64,000 nt of DNA from Nocardia sp. NBC_01329 (lineage in GTDB: Bacteria > Actinomycetota > Actinomycetes > Mycobacteriales > Mycobacteriaceae), in contig NZ_CP108381.1 in the NCBI RefSeq assembly GCF_035956715.1, positions 4,744,001-4,808,000 on the forward strand. Reading direction: 5' to 3'. Under the pieces are notes generated by a model, which did no database searches, was not told where the DNA came from, and was given only the letters and a program-made list of their open reading frames with translations. Both the position numbers and the translations under genes were made by a program. Positions within the stretch are counted from its first letter, which is position 1, and every line of letters starts with the position of its first letter. Positions 25,994 to 35,408 of the stretch are shown here, piece after piece.

Positions 25994-27727
25994 TCAGCCG
26001 TCGGTGGGTACCGGCTCCAGGATCTCCGGCCGCGGTTCGGGTGCGGCGATGCGCAGTGCGTCGGCCGAGGCGTCGTCGGGCTGGGTCTGTGATCGGACCT
26101 CGGCGTCCACTCGGGCGAGATAGGTCCGGACTTCACGATCGGTCTCCGCATCGCTCCAACCGAGCACCGGGGCGATGAGCCCGGCTACCTCGTCGGCGCA
26201 TTCGGCGCCGCGGTGCGGGTATTCGATGGAGATCCGGGTTCGTCGCGCGAGGACATCGTCGAGATGTAGCGCCCCTTCCGCGGCTACGGCGTACACGGCT
26301 TCGACCCGCAGATAAGAAGGTGCCGCCGCGATCGGTTGTTTGAGATCGGGCCGGTCGGCGGCCAGTGCCATGACCTCGTCGATCAGCGAACCGTAGCGGT
26401 CCAGCAGATGCTTCACCCGGTACGGGTGCACCCCGTACTCCTCGGCCAGCTGCACGGTCTGGTTGACCAGCGCGAAATACCCGTCGGCACCCAGCAGCGG
26501 GACCTTCTCGGTGATCGAGGGTGAGACCCGGGCCGGGATGTCCTGGGCGGCCTCGTCCACCGCGTCATAGGCCATCACCCGGTAGGTCGTGTATTTTCCG
26601 CCGGCGATCGCCACCAGTCCCGGCGCGGTGCGCGCCACCGCGTGCTCACGCGAGAGCTTCGAGGTCTCGTCGCTCTCCCCGGCCAGCAGCGGCCGCAGGC
26701 CCGCGTACACACCATCGATATCGGCATGGGTCAGTGGCGTGACCAGGACCTCGTTCACCCGGTCCAGCAGGTAGTCGATATCGGCCTTGGTGGCGGCCGG
26801 ATGGGCCAGGTCGAGATTCCAGTCGGTGTCGGTGGTGCCCACGATCCAGTGCGCACCCCACGGGATCACGAACAGCACCGAAGTGGCGGTCCGGAGGATG
26901 ATCGCGGCATCGCTGATGATCCGGTCGCGCGGGACCACGATATGCACGCCCTTGGACGCCCGCACATGGAACCGGCCCCGCTGCTGTGACAGCGCCTGCA
27001 CCTCGTCGGTCCACACCCCGGCCGCGTTGATCACCACATGCGCCCGGACTTCGCCGGTGGTGCCGTCCTCGCTGTCGCGCATCTGCACCCCGACCACCCG
27101 GTCGGCTTCCCGCAGGAACCCCACCACCTGGGTGGAGGTGCGGATCACCGCGCCGTAGTGGGCCGCGGTACGGGCGATGGTCATGGTGTGGCGGGCGTCG
27201 TCGACCACCGTGTCGTAGTAGCTGATCCCGCCGATCATCGAGTTGCGCCGCAGGCCGGGAGCCAGCCGCAGCGCCCCGTGCCTACTCAGATGGCGCTGCC
27301 CCGGAACAGATTTCGCGCCGCCCATGGAATCGTAGAGGAATAGACCCGCCGCGACGTAGGGACGCTCCCAGGCACGGCGGGTGAGCGGATAGAGGAACCG
27401 GAGCGGTTTCACCAGATGCGGTGCGAGCCGCGACATGGACAGTTCGCGTTCCTTCAGCGCCTCGCGGACGAGCCCGAACTCGAGTTGTTCCAGGTACCGC
27501 AGACCCCCGTGGAACATCTTGGACGACCGGCTCGAGGTTCCCGACCCCAGATCCCGCGCTTCCACCAGCGCCACCCTCAGTCCCCGGGTGGCTGCGTCGA
27601 GTGCGATTCCGGCACCGACGACCCCGCCGCCGACCACCACCACATCGAAATGTTCCTTGCCCATGCGGTCCCATGCCGCGCGACGCTGATCCGGTCCGAG
27701 AAATTGCGATCCCGGTTGTATGGGCAT
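25994..27727 (-). CDS. glpD: GlpD, aerobic glycerol-3-phosphate dehydrogenase
   Basis: The FAD enzyme of about 577 residues has an N-terminal Rossmann dinucleotide site (FDVVVVGGGVVGAGIALDAATRGL) and EARDLGSGTSSRSSKMFHGGLRYLEQ. A C-terminal cap domain contains GGKYTTYRVMAYDAVD. It oxidises glycerol-3-phosphate to dihydroxyacetone phosphate at the membrane and passes electrons to quinone. Two ATGs lie in tandem at 27730 and 27727; the SD AGGAGG fits the second better (about 5 nt). It is divergent from glpK, so the 200-bp gap probably holds a joint control region. Confidence 0.95.
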   Translation of the reverse strand: MPIQPGSQFLGPDQRRAAWDRMGKEHFDVVVVGGGVVGAGIALDAATRGLRVALVEARDLGSGTSSRSSKMFHGGLRYLEQLEFGLVREALKERELSMSRLAPHLVKPLRFLYPLTRRAWERPYVAAGLFLYDSMGGAKSVPGQRHLSRHGALRLAPGLRRNSMIGGISYYDTVVDDARHTMTIARTAAHYGAVIRTSTQVVGFLREADRVVGVQMRDSEDGTTGEVRAHVVINAAGVWTDEVQALSQQRGRFHVRASKGVHIVVPRDRIISDAAIILRTATSVLFVIPWGAHWIVGTTDTDWNLDLAHPAATKADIDYLLDRVNEVLVTPLTHADIDGVYAGLRPLLAGESDETSKLSREHAVARTAPGLVAIAGGKYTTYRVMAYDAVDEAAQDIPARVSPSITEKVPLLGADGYFALVNQTVQLAEEYGVHPYRVKHLLDRYGSLIDEVMALAADRPDLKQPIAAAPSYLRVEAVYAVAAEGALHLDDVLARRTRISIEYPHRGAECADEVAGLIAPVLGWSDAETDREVRTYLARVDAEVRSQTQPDDASADALRIAAPEPRPEILEPVPTDG

Positions 27728-27927
27728 CATTCCTCCTCGTGAGCAGGTACATGCGGTTCGCGGAGGCCGTAGCGAACGCGCAGGTCGGTTCGACTCCTGG
27801 AGTACGAGATCGACTGGGTTCGGCTGTGGATTCCCGCTTTCGATCTACAGCGTAGGCGGAAAACCGGGGCGCGCCACCACAGGGAGACAGCCGTCACCGA
27901 CATGCCGGATTACGCTAGCCTCTCGCC

Positions 27928-29424
27928 ATGCGCTATGTGGCCGCCATCGACCAGGGCACGACCTCGAGCAGATGTATCTTGTTCGACCGGCAGGGACAGA
28001 TCGCGGGCGTCGCCCAGCGCGAGCACGATCAGATCTTCCCGAAGCCCGGCTGGGTCGAGCACGACCCGGAAACGCTCTGGCGCAATACCGAATTCGTCCT
28101 CGGCGCAGTCCTGGACGAGGCGGATATCACCGCTGCCGATATCGCGGCGGTCGGGGCCACCAATCAACGTGAGACGACCGTCGTCTGGGAGCGCGACACC
28201 GGGCGGCCCGTGCACAACGCCATCGTCTGGCAGGACACCCGCACCGACCGCCTGTGCACCGAACTCGCCGGGGAGTCCGGCGCGGCGCGTTACGCCGAAC
28301 GCACCGGACTACCGCTGTCCACCTACTTCTCCGGGCCGAAGGTCCGCTGGATCCTCGATACCGTGCCGGGTGCCCGGGAGCGCGCCGAGGCGGGCGAACT
28401 GTGTTTCGGCACCGTCGACAGCTGGCTGCTGTGGAAGCTCACCGGCCGGCACATCACCGACGTCACCAACGCCTCCCGCACCTTGTTGATGGATCTGCGG
28501 ACGCTCGCCTGGGATGAGCAGATCTGCGCGGAGATCGGGGTACCCGTCGCGATGCTCCCGGAGATCCGCAGTTCGTCGGAGATCTACGCGGAGATCGGCG
28601 CGGGTCCGCTGGCGGGGGTGCCGGTCGCCGGAATCCTCGGCGATCAGCAGGCCGCGATGTTCGGCCAGGCGTGCCTGGCTCCGGGCGAGGCAAAGAACAC
28701 CTACGGCACCGGCAACTTCATGCTGCTGAACACCGGCACCACCCCGGTCTTCAGCGAGCACGGACTGCTCACCACGGTCTGCTACCGGCTCGGCGAAGAT
28801 CCGCCGGTGTACGCGCTGGAGGGGTCGATCGCGGTGACCGGCGCTCTGGTGCAGTGGTTCCGAGACAATCTCGGCATCATCTCCGCGGCGCCGGAGATCG
28901 AAGATCTCGCGCGCACGGTGGAGGACAACGGCGGCGCCTATATCGTGCCGGCGTTCTCCGGCCTGTTCGCCCCGCGCTGGCGGCCCGATGCCCGCGGGGT
29001 GATCGCCGGCCTCACTCGCTTCGTCACCAAAGCCCACCTCGCCCGCGCGATCCTGGAATCGACCGCGTTCCAGACCCGTGAGGTGATGGACGCCATGCGT
29101 GCCGATGCCGAAGCCCGGTCGTTGGATCTGGAGGCGACCGCGCTCAAGGTCGACGGCGGGATGGTGGGCAACGACCTGCTGATGCAGTTCCAGGCCGATA
29201 TCCTCGATCTACCGGTCGTCCGCCCGCTGGTCAACGAGACCACGGCGCTCGGGGCCGCCTACGCGGCCGGGCTGGCGGTCGGATACTGGTCGGGCACCGA
29301 CGATATCCGGGCCAACTGGACCGCGGACAAGACCTGGATTCCCGCCATGTCCGCCACCGAACGCGAAACCCGGCTCGGTGACTGGAACAAGGCGGTCGAA
29401 CGGACCTACAACTGGGCGGAGTGA
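27928..29424 (+). CDS. glpK: GlpK, glycerol kinase
   Basis: The 498-residue FGGY-family kinase has YVAAIDQGTTSSRCILFD, GATNQRETTVVWERDTG, AIVWQDTRTD, ILGDQQAAMFGQ, and the C-terminal FGGY signature region (LKVDGGMVGNDLLMQFQADIL). It phosphorylates glycerol to glycerol-3-phosphate, the substrate of GlpD encoded next to it. TAGCCT (27916-27921) ends 6 nt before the ATG, suggesting leaderless transcription. No Shine-Dalgarno is present, in agreement. No clear GlpR palindrome was found in the 200-bp gap. The 3' end overlaps the next, convergent gene by 19 bp. Confidence 0.96.
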   Translation: MRYVAAIDQGTTSSRCILFDRQGQIAGVAQREHDQIFPKPGWVEHDPETLWRNTEFVLGAVLDEADITAADIAAVGATNQRETTVVWERDTGRPVHNAIVWQDTRTDRLCTELAGESGAARYAERTGLPLSTYFSGPKVRWILDTVPGARERAEAGELCFGTVDSWLLWKLTGRHITDVTNASRTLLMDLRTLAWDEQICAEIGVPVAMLPEIRSSSEIYAEIGAGPLAGVPVAGILGDQQAAMFGQACLAPGEAKNTYGTGNFMLLNTGTTPVFSEHGLLTTVCYRLGEDPPVYALEGSIAVTGALVQWFRDNLGIISAAPEIEDLARTVEDNGGAYIVPAFSGLFAPRWRPDARGVIAGLTRFVTKAHLARAILESTAFQTREVMDAMRADAEARSLDLEATALKVDGGMVGNDLLMQFQADILDLPVVRPLVNETTALGAAYAAGLAVGYWSGTDDIRANWTADKTWIPAMSATERETRLGDWNKAVERTYNWAE

Positions 29425-30611
29425 ACCGGCGTCCGGTGCTCGGCGGCGCGGGCCAGCCGTGTCACCGCCTCGGCGAGCGCTTCCGGCGCAGCGGTGGTGA
29501 AACACATCCGCATAGCGTTCGAATAGAGCTCGCTCACCGCGAAGGCCCGCCCCGGTACGAAGGCGACCCCGGCGTCGAGCGCGTGGGGCAGTAGTTCGGT
29601 GGTGTCGGTTCCGTCGGTGAACTCCGCCCAGACGAACATGCCCCCGGAAGGCGCCGAACAGCGCAACGTATCGCCGAAGTGGTCTCGCGCGGCCTCGACC
29701 AGGGCCTCGGCGCGCACCGCGTACACCCTGCGGACGGTCTCGATATGACCGGCGAGCCAGGTGGAATCGGCGAGTAGTTCGGCGGCTATCTGCTGGGTCA
29801 ATGCCGAACCGCACAGGTCGGCGCCTTGTTTCAGCAGTTCGACGGCCCGGCACACCCGTTCCGGAGCCACCATCCAGCCCACCCGCAGGGTGGGCGCGAT
29901 GATCTTCGACGCCGACGACAGCCGGATCACCGATGCCGAGTACGAGGCCACCGGCAAGGGCGCGGGCCGGTCGAACCACAGTTCGCCGTACGGGTCGTCC
30001 TCGATCACCCAGAAACCGTGCTCTTCGGCCAGCGCCGCCAGCGCCTGCCGGCGTACCGGGCTCATGGTTACGCCACCCGGATTGTGGAAATTGCTCACGG
30101 TGTGCACGACAGCCGGCCGTTCCCCGCCGGCGATCAACTCCGCGAGCAGGTCGACCCGTAGACCCTCGTCGTCCAGCGGCACCGCGGCGATCCGCGCTCC
30201 GGCGGCGCGGAACACCTGCAGCGCACCGACATAGGCCGGATCCTCGACCACCACCAGCGCGCCCGGGTCCAGCAGTACCTCCGCGAGCAACGACAGTGCC
30301 TGCTGGGAACCGTGGGTTACGAAGACCTCGGCGATATCGACCCGGCGCCCCAGCCTGTCCGATTCCCGGTCGGCGAGTACTTCGCGCAGCGGACCCCACC
30401 CCGGTGACTCGGTGTACTGGAGTGTGGCGCTGCCGCGCAGTGCCGATTCGGCCGCGGCGGCGATCCGCGCACCGGGCATGAGTTCGGCGTCGGGCAGACC
30501 TCCGGCCAGGCTCACGATATTCGGATCGGCGGTGAGTTTCAGCAGGTCACGGATAGCGGAGCTGGTGAGGCCGGCCAGCTTGCCGGCCAGCGGCGGTTCG
30601 TAGTGCGGCAT
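29406..30611 (-). CDS. PLP-dependent aminotransferase (fold type I, AAT-like)
   Basis: The 401-residue protein has VSLAGGLPDAELMP, FVTHGSQQALSLL, VSNFHNPGGVTMS, WVIEDDPYGELWF and the PLP Lys in IRLSSASKIIAPTLRVGW. It fits the 2-aminoadipate/branched-chain aminotransferase-like group (the catalytic part of MocR proteins) without a GntR DNA-binding domain. The donor and acceptor are not known; aminoadipate is possible because a lysine-to-aminoadipate pathway is encoded nearby. SD GGAGG lies 5 nt before the ATG. Confidence 0.9.
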   Translation of the reverse strand: MPHYEPPLAGKLAGLTSSAIRDLLKLTADPNIVSLAGGLPDAELMPGARIAAAAESALRGSATLQYTESPGWGPLREVLADRESDRLGRRVDIAEVFVTHGSQQALSLLAEVLLDPGALVVVEDPAYVGALQVFRAAGARIAAVPLDDEGLRVDLLAELIAGGERPAVVHTVSNFHNPGGVTMSPVRRQALAALAEEHGFWVIEDDPYGELWFDRPAPLPVASYSASVIRLSSASKIIAPTLRVGWMVAPERVCRAVELLKQGADLCGSALTQQIAAELLADSTWLAGHIETVRRVYAVRAEALVEAARDHFGDTLRCSAPSGGMFVWAEFTDGTDTTELLPHALDAGVAFVPGRAFAVSELYSNAMRMCFTTAAPEALAEAVTRLARAAEHRTPVHSAQL

Positions 30612-30696
30612 GGGGGCCTCCGGAGAATCACCAGGTAGTGCACCCGATCATCCCACGAATTTTCACCATTTGGCATTGTGATTTCACATACTGGGA

Positions 30697-31812
30697 TCAG
30701 CGCCGATCCGCGATCACCCACAGCACGGTTTTACCGTCCCGATCCACCGTGGTCACTGTCTGCTTGTACACGGTCTTCTTACCGTCGGGCTGCAACTCGG
30801 TGAGATCGACGTCGAAGGACGCCGGGGCCCGCTCGGTGATCCGCACACAATGTGCGGTGCCCGCCGGGATATGCATATCGATCGCGTCCTGGATCGTCTC
30901 CGCGCTCGAGATAGCAGGCGAATCCACCGCCACGAACTGGCGGGCCCCGATACCATCGCGCTCCACATAGAACTGGTGCTGGAACCCCAGGATGGCGCCC
31001 GCGCCGCTGGTCGTATCCCCGACCCCGTCGCCCACGATCACCCCGCTCTCCTCGCTCGCCGGGCAGCTCAGCGCGGAATCGGCAGTCGCAGGCGTCGACG
31101 GTTCATCGTCACCTCCACTCACCTCGACGATCGCCACCCCTACCGCGACCAGAGCCACCAGGACCGCCACGCCCGTCACAATCCGGCCGACCGGGGGACG
31201 GCGGCGGGGTTTCGTCGACAGCGCACCGGCCACCGACTGTGGGGTGAGCTTCTGCGCGATCGGGTCGCTGTCCCAGGACAAACCTCCCGGCCGGGGCCGC
31301 GCCGAACCCGCGGCCGGATCGGACCCACCGGACTGATCCGGTTGATTCGACTGATTCGGCGAAGGCCAGCGCAGGTCCGGTCCCGTCTGGTGACGAACAG
31401 TGGCCTGGTCCGACTCCGGCGCACGCCCGGCGGTGTTGCGCGCGATCGGTTCCGGCGGGATCTGATGGCGGACCGTGGTCGAGTCCGGATCGGATGCGCC
31501 GACCGTGGGCCGCGCCACCGGGCGGGAATCGGCCGGAGCCGGAACCTGGACCGGAATCGAACTGCCCGGTGCCCGATACTGCGGCGGTGGCGGCGGAACC
31601 GGCGGCGGCTCCGGGGCCGAAGCCCCCGAACCACCGGCCGGTCGCCAGGTCAGCCCGGAATCCTCCGGGCGCGGAGTCGGCTTCCAGCCCGGCTCCGGTA
31701 CCTCACCCGTCGGCGGACCGAACCCCGACACCGGCGGACCGAAATCGCCGGTAGGGGGCCCGAAATCCGCCCGGTCGGGTTCGCGCTCCCTGCCTTCACC
31801 CTCGCCGGTCAC
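30697..31812 (-). CDS. Single-pass membrane protein with Pro-rich cytoplasmic region
   Basis: The 371-residue protein starts at a GTG (31812) 6 nt after GGAAGGGA. The first ~210 residues are Pro/Gly/Asp-rich and contain FGPPTG repeats and two TTVRHQ/ATVRHQ sequences. An RPPV-flanked basic patch precedes one membrane segment (about VGRIVTGVAVLVALVAVGV). The C-terminal extracytoplasmic domain has two Cys (SALSCPASEESG and AHCVRITE) and ends VLWVIADRR. I do not recognise the domain. It lies downstream of the secreted Pro-rich protein gene and is probably in the same operon. Confidence 0.75.
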   Translation of the reverse strand: MTGEGEGREREPDRADFGPPTGDFGPPVSGFGPPTGEVPEPGWKPTPRPEDSGLTWRPAGGSGASAPEPPPVPPPPPQYRAPGSSIPVQVPAPADSRPVARPTVGASDPDSTTVRHQIPPEPIARNTAGRAPESDQATVRHQTGPDLRWPSPNQSNQPDQSGGSDPAAGSARPRPGGLSWDSDPIAQKLTPQSVAGALSTKPRRRPPVGRIVTGVAVLVALVAVGVAIVEVSGGDDEPSTPATADSALSCPASEESGVIVGDGVGDTTSGAGAILGFQHQFYVERDGIGARQFVAVDSPAISSAETIQDAIDMHIPAGTAHCVRITERAPASFDVDLTELQPDGKKTVYKQTVTTVDRDGKTVLWVIADRR

Positions 31813-31885
31813 AGCCCATCCCTTCCGAGACACGCGGGTGGGGCGGCCGTACACGACCGCCCCACCCGGCAAGATTTCACTCGCG

Positions 31886-32911
31886 TCAGTACTGGAGTGA
31901 ACCACCCCACTGGGTATTGACGCCACCGACGTTCAATCCCTGCTCCGGGTAGTTACCAGGCGGCAGCAACGGCGGCGGCGGCGGAATCTTGGCCACAGCG
32001 TCCAGGGCGGCGGCACCGCCCGGCTGCTGAACGATCCAATGTTCGACGGCGGCCTTCGCCGTGTTCACCGGCGTGGTGTCGATGACATGGTCGAGGCGGT
32101 TGTCCGGCAGTCCGTTCCCACCGGTGAACGTCGACACGTTGATGGTGTTCTCGTCGACGAACTCCACCGAGATACCGGCCTCGCCCGTACCCGTGGGAGT
32201 ACGGAAACCGGCCGTACCGACGTAGCCGGCCTGGTTGGAGAAGTGATGGGTGTTGGCGAAATGCCCCGGAGCCAGCGAACCACCGTCGAGGGCGGCACCG
32301 ATCTCCGTATGCGGACCCTGCATCTCGACCACCGGCGCCACCGGCGCCTCGTCCAGACTCGGCGCCTGCCACTGCGGGCTCTGCGGCGCGACCAGGGCAT
32401 CGGTCTGCGGCGCACCCGGCTCCGCGTTCTCACCCTCGGTGTCCGGCGACGCGGCCGGGGCGTCACCCGGCTTCGCGGGCGGCTGCTGACCCTGCGGCGT
32501 ATTCGGCGAGATCGCCGGCTGCGCCGGGGCAGGCTGACCGGGCACCGGCAGCGGCGCCACGCGCGGGCTGGTGACACCCGGCTGGGTCGGTCCGGTCAGG
32601 CCCTGGTCGTTCTGGCCGTCCTTCTCCGGAGTCGTGACACCGGGCTGGCTCGGGCTCGGCGTGGGGCTGCTCTCCGGCCGCTCCTGATCGCTCTGCACGC
32701 CCGGCTGGCTCGGAGTGGTCTCCGGACCGTTCTGCTGCTCGTTGGTGCCCGGCTGCGAAGGCGCAGGCGCCGGTGTCGTCGGTGTCGCCGGCTGATCGCT
32801 CGGAACGGCCCCCGCCGGCGACGCGAAAATGGCCATGGCCGCGGCAGTTGCAAGAGGCAGCGAAGTGCTCGCCACCGCCCGGCCCACCCGGTTCGGCTTA
32901 CGATGTTTCAC
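31886..32911 (-). CDS. Secreted Pro-rich protein with SQPGV repeats
   Basis: From the GTG at 32911 the 341-residue protein has a basic N-terminus (KHRKPNRVGRAVAS), a hydrophobic core and a probable cleavage after SPAGA. The mature region begins with about 130 residues of Pro/Gln/Thr-rich sequence containing repeated SQPGV/TQPGV motifs. A C-terminal domain (about 220-341) has GPHTEIGAALDGGSLAPGHFAN, GEAGISVEFVDENTINVSTF and VNTAKAAVEHWI. I recognise no named family; the layout suggests a wall-associated secreted protein. The upstream in-frame extension to 33118 is possible but lacks a recognised RBS. Confidence 0.7.
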   Translation of the reverse strand: MKHRKPNRVGRAVASTSLPLATAAAMAIFASPAGAVPSDQPATPTTPAPAPSQPGTNEQQNGPETTPSQPGVQSDQERPESSPTPSPSQPGVTTPEKDGQNDQGLTGPTQPGVTSPRVAPLPVPGQPAPAQPAISPNTPQGQQPPAKPGDAPAASPDTEGENAEPGAPQTDALVAPQSPQWQAPSLDEAPVAPVVEMQGPHTEIGAALDGGSLAPGHFANTHHFSNQAGYVGTAGFRTPTGTGEAGISVEFVDENTINVSTFTGGNGLPDNRLDHVIDTTPVNTAKAAVEHWIVQQPGGAAALDAVAKIPPPPPLLPPGNYPEQGLNVGGVNTQWGGSLQY

Positions 32912-33749
32912 TATTCGCCCAATCCCTTTCCCGGATGCGTCGCCACTGCGGTTCACATCCAGTTCCGTCTCATCCGAGACACGAACTCCAGCGGGTGACC
33001 CGAAGTGGGCCTCGCTGTCCGAGTCCGAAAGGACGAACCCCCCGGCACCAAACCTCGCGACCGCCCGTCGATCGCATCTCTGCCTGGGAAGTGAACCATA
33101 CTCGAGCAGTTCCGGCAATGTGGCGAAAACTCACCACCGGCAGGAACACTCACGGGCGGCGAACCAATGAAAAAGCAGCGACGCGACCCGTAACTCAGAC
33201 CCGGTTCCGCGCCCGGAATTCGTTCTCGGACGCATTCTCCGCACAGCGGGCATGCGCAGAAAGTATCTGCCCTTTTTATGTAGCGACAAAGCGAGAGAAC
33301 AGCAACCGAACGAGGGCATAACGGCCGCCCGTGCCGGGTCCACGACCGCGACCGTCGAGCGCTCGAAGCGCAAGGCTTACACGAGTCGATCGAGGCACTC
33401 CCTCCGGGCCTCACACCCTCACAGACGGCCGGTTTCCGAGGTCGAGCCCTTTTCCGTAGCGCGGAAGCGAAGGAGCGCGGCGACCGATCATGTGCGGTCG
33501 GCCAGCGGAGAGCGCCGACTGTTGAGCACCGACGAAGCCGTGACCTACCGAGACAGTCCGGCGCATCCGCACTCTCACCTCCCCGATTCGCTCGCACTTT
33601 CCGTCTATTCCGGATGGCCGCCCGCCGCGGTCGGGGCCCGCCCCGATTCTGGAGCGACGGAGCGAGGGAGCGCAGCGACCGAGCGGAGGAGTGAAGAATC
33701 GGGGTCACGAGGGCCCCGACCCGCCCCGCCGCAGGCGGGGCAAATGAAC
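32912..33749. other. Gene-poor region with degenerate repeats
   Basis: About 840 bp lie between the secreted-protein gene and the lpdA stop. The first part may hold the promoter and leader of the secreted-protein gene. The remainder (33300-33500) contains degenerate GAGCGxxGAAGCGA-type repeats such as GTAGCGCGGAAGCGAAGGAG. Long frames run through it on both strands but show the composition of repeat DNA. No gene is supported. Confidence 0.6.
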
Positions 33750-33752
33750 TCA
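33641..33752 (-). repeat. Hairpin element at the lpdA 3' end
   Basis: An inverted repeat CCCCGATTCT (about 33641-33650) with AGAATCGGGG encloses a GGAGCGACGGAGCGAGGGAG array. It is followed by GGGCCCCGACCC and a GC hairpin (CCCCGCC, loop GCA, GGCGGGG) ending CAAATGAACTCAG. On the minus strand it reads TGA stop of lpdA, GTTCATTTG, GC hairpin with CCTGCGG, GGGTCGGGGCCC. This order matches the element right after the gamma-glutamylcyclotransferase stop at 35886. It may act as a terminator or 3' stabiliser of lpdA mRNA. Confidence 0.6.
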
Positions 33753-35153
33753 GCCCAAGTCGTCGTGGCGCATGAGTTGACGGGCGGCCTCCATGACCGA
33801 ACCGGTGAGCGACGGGTACACCGAAAAAGTCTGCGCCAGATCATTGACCGTCAAGTTGTTCTGCACCGCGAGCGCGATCGGCATGATCAGCTCCGAAGCG
33901 ATCGGCGCGACCACCACACCACCGATCACCACCCCCGTCGCCGGGCGGCAGAAGATCTTCACGAAACCGCGGCGCAACCCCGACATCTTCGCCCGCGGAT
34001 TGGTGTTGAGCGGCAGCATCACCGTGCGCGCCGGAACCTCACCGTCATCGATCGCGGTCTGACTCACGCCCACCGTCGCGATCTCCGGGCGGGTGAACAC
34101 CGCCGAGGCCACCGTTTTGAGGCGGATCGGGCTGACTCCCTCGCCCAGCGCGTGATACATGGCGATCCGGCCCTGCATCGCGGCCACCGACGCAAGCGGC
34201 AACAAACCCGTGCAGTCACCCGCGGCGTAGATACCGGGCACCCCGGTCCGCGATACCCGGTCCACCCGCAGGTATCCGCCCCGATCGAGTTCGATACCGG
34301 CCTGTTCCAGGCCGAGATCACCGGTGTTCGGGATGGAGCCGACGGTCATCAGCGCATGCGATCCCGAAACGGTGCGGCCGTCGGCCAGGGTGACCAGCAC
34401 CGAATCGCCCGTACGCTCCACCTTGTCGGCACGGGCGTGCTTCACCAGTTCCACACCGCGTTCGGCGAAGGCGTCCTCCAGGACCAGCGCGGCATCGGCG
34501 TCCTCACCCGGCAGTACCCGGTCCCGGCTGGACACCAGGATCACCCGCACACCCATTTCCGTATATGCGGAAACGAATTCGGCGCCGGTCACACCGGAAC
34601 CGACCACCACCAAGGTCTCCGGCAGCTCCGCCAGATCGTAGAGCTGGCGCCAGTTCAGGATCCGCTCCCCGTCCGGCTCGGCACCGGGCAGCACCCGCGG
34701 CGAGGCGCCGGTCGCGAGCAGCACCACCTCCGCTTCGACGACCTCTTCGGTCGAGTCAGGGAACGACACCACGACCCGATGTGTCGCCCGGCCCGATCCC
34801 GCACCCGCCAGCCGGCCCCGCCCCGGCAGCACTCGAACCCCCGCCGCCTGCAACTTCGACCGGATATCGGAGGACTGCGCCAGCGCCAGCGCCTTCACCC
34901 GCTCGTTGACCTCCGGCAACCGCACCGCCGCTTGACTCGGATCGAGAGTGATCCCCAGGTTCCGGGCACGCCGCAGATCGGTCCGCACACCGGTGGAGGC
35001 GATGAAGGTTTTCGACGGCACGCAATCCCAGAGCACACACGCCCCGCCGATACCGTCGGAATCGATCAGCACCACTTGCGCCCCGTGCTGGGCCGCGACC
35101 AGGGCTGCCTCGTAACCGGCCGGTCCGCCACCGATGATTGCAATGCGGGTCAT
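33750..35153 (-). CDS. lpdA: NAD(P)H-quinone dehydrogenase LpdA-like flavoprotein disulfide reductase
   Basis: The 467-residue protein starts at ATG 35153 with GGGGA 6 nt upstream. It has an FAD motif (RIAIIGGGPAGYEAALVA), an NAD(P) motif (TLVVVGSGVTGAEFVSAYTEMG), FAD/Asp (GIYAAGDCTGLLPLASVAA) and a dimer interface ending YPSLTGSVMEAARQL. LpdA of mycobacteria is a quinone reductase, not a lipoamide dehydrogenase, because the C-terminal His-Glu pair is absent; this is also the case here. Unlike my recollection of M. tuberculosis LpdA (Ala/Cys), here both Cys39 and Cys44 (ACVLWDCVPSK) are present, in the C-x4-C spacing of redox-active disulfides. The long upstream in-frame extension is repeat DNA. 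Confidence 0.92.
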   Translation of the reverse strand: MTRIAIIGGGPAGYEAALVAAQHGAQVVLIDSDGIGGACVLWDCVPSKTFIASTGVRTDLRRARNLGITLDPSQAAVRLPEVNERVKALALAQSSDIRSKLQAAGVRVLPGRGRLAGAGSGRATHRVVVSFPDSTEEVVEAEVVLLATGASPRVLPGAEPDGERILNWRQLYDLAELPETLVVVGSGVTGAEFVSAYTEMGVRVILVSSRDRVLPGEDADAALVLEDAFAERGVELVKHARADKVERTGDSVLVTLADGRTVSGSHALMTVGSIPNTGDLGLEQAGIELDRGGYLRVDRVSRTGVPGIYAAGDCTGLLPLASVAAMQGRIAMYHALGEGVSPIRLKTVASAVFTRPEIATVGVSQTAIDDGEVPARTVMLPLNTNPRAKMSGLRRGFVKIFCRPATGVVIGGVVVAPIASELIMPIALAVQNNLTVNDLAQTFSVYPSLTGSVMEAARQLMRHDDLG

Positions 35154-35408
35154 ACATTCCCCTGTCCTGATCACCCGCGCGCGGCGCGGCAGCTTCGCGG
35201 CCCTCACTCGCCGCGTCCAGCCTAATAGGTGCTGCTCGGCGCAGGGCCATCGGCATTCCGCGTCCGACCGGAGCGAAGCTCGTGGTACCCGGCGGGTACC
35301 CGCCGCCACACCCGCGCCCCGGGCGGCCCGACCGGTCGAAGCACATCCTGGAAAGCGAATTACGACGCCCCGTACCGAAGCGAGCGACCACACAACTAAG
35401 CTGCCGGT

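Noticed and set aside
27776..27810. tRNA-like T-arm (GGTTCGACTCC)
   Set aside because: Flanking bases do not pair into a T stem and no anticodon or acceptor stem is found; it is upstream sequence of glpD/glpK.
31813..31926. Upstream extension of the membrane protein at 30697-31812
   Set aside because: The GTG at 31812 has a good SD and spacing; the upstream codons contain no SD and overlap the spacer to the secreted-protein gene.
32912..33118. N-terminal extension of the secreted Pro-rich protein
   Set aside because: The extension would bury the signal peptide behind 69 hydrophilic residues and has no recognisable ribosome-binding site; long leaders exist, so this is a preference and not proof.
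33252..35225. 657-residue frame on the plus strand opposite lpdA
   Set aside because: It is the mirror of lpdA in GC-rich DNA. It is rich in Arg/His/Gln with no domain, while lpdA shows FAD and NAD(P) motifs.
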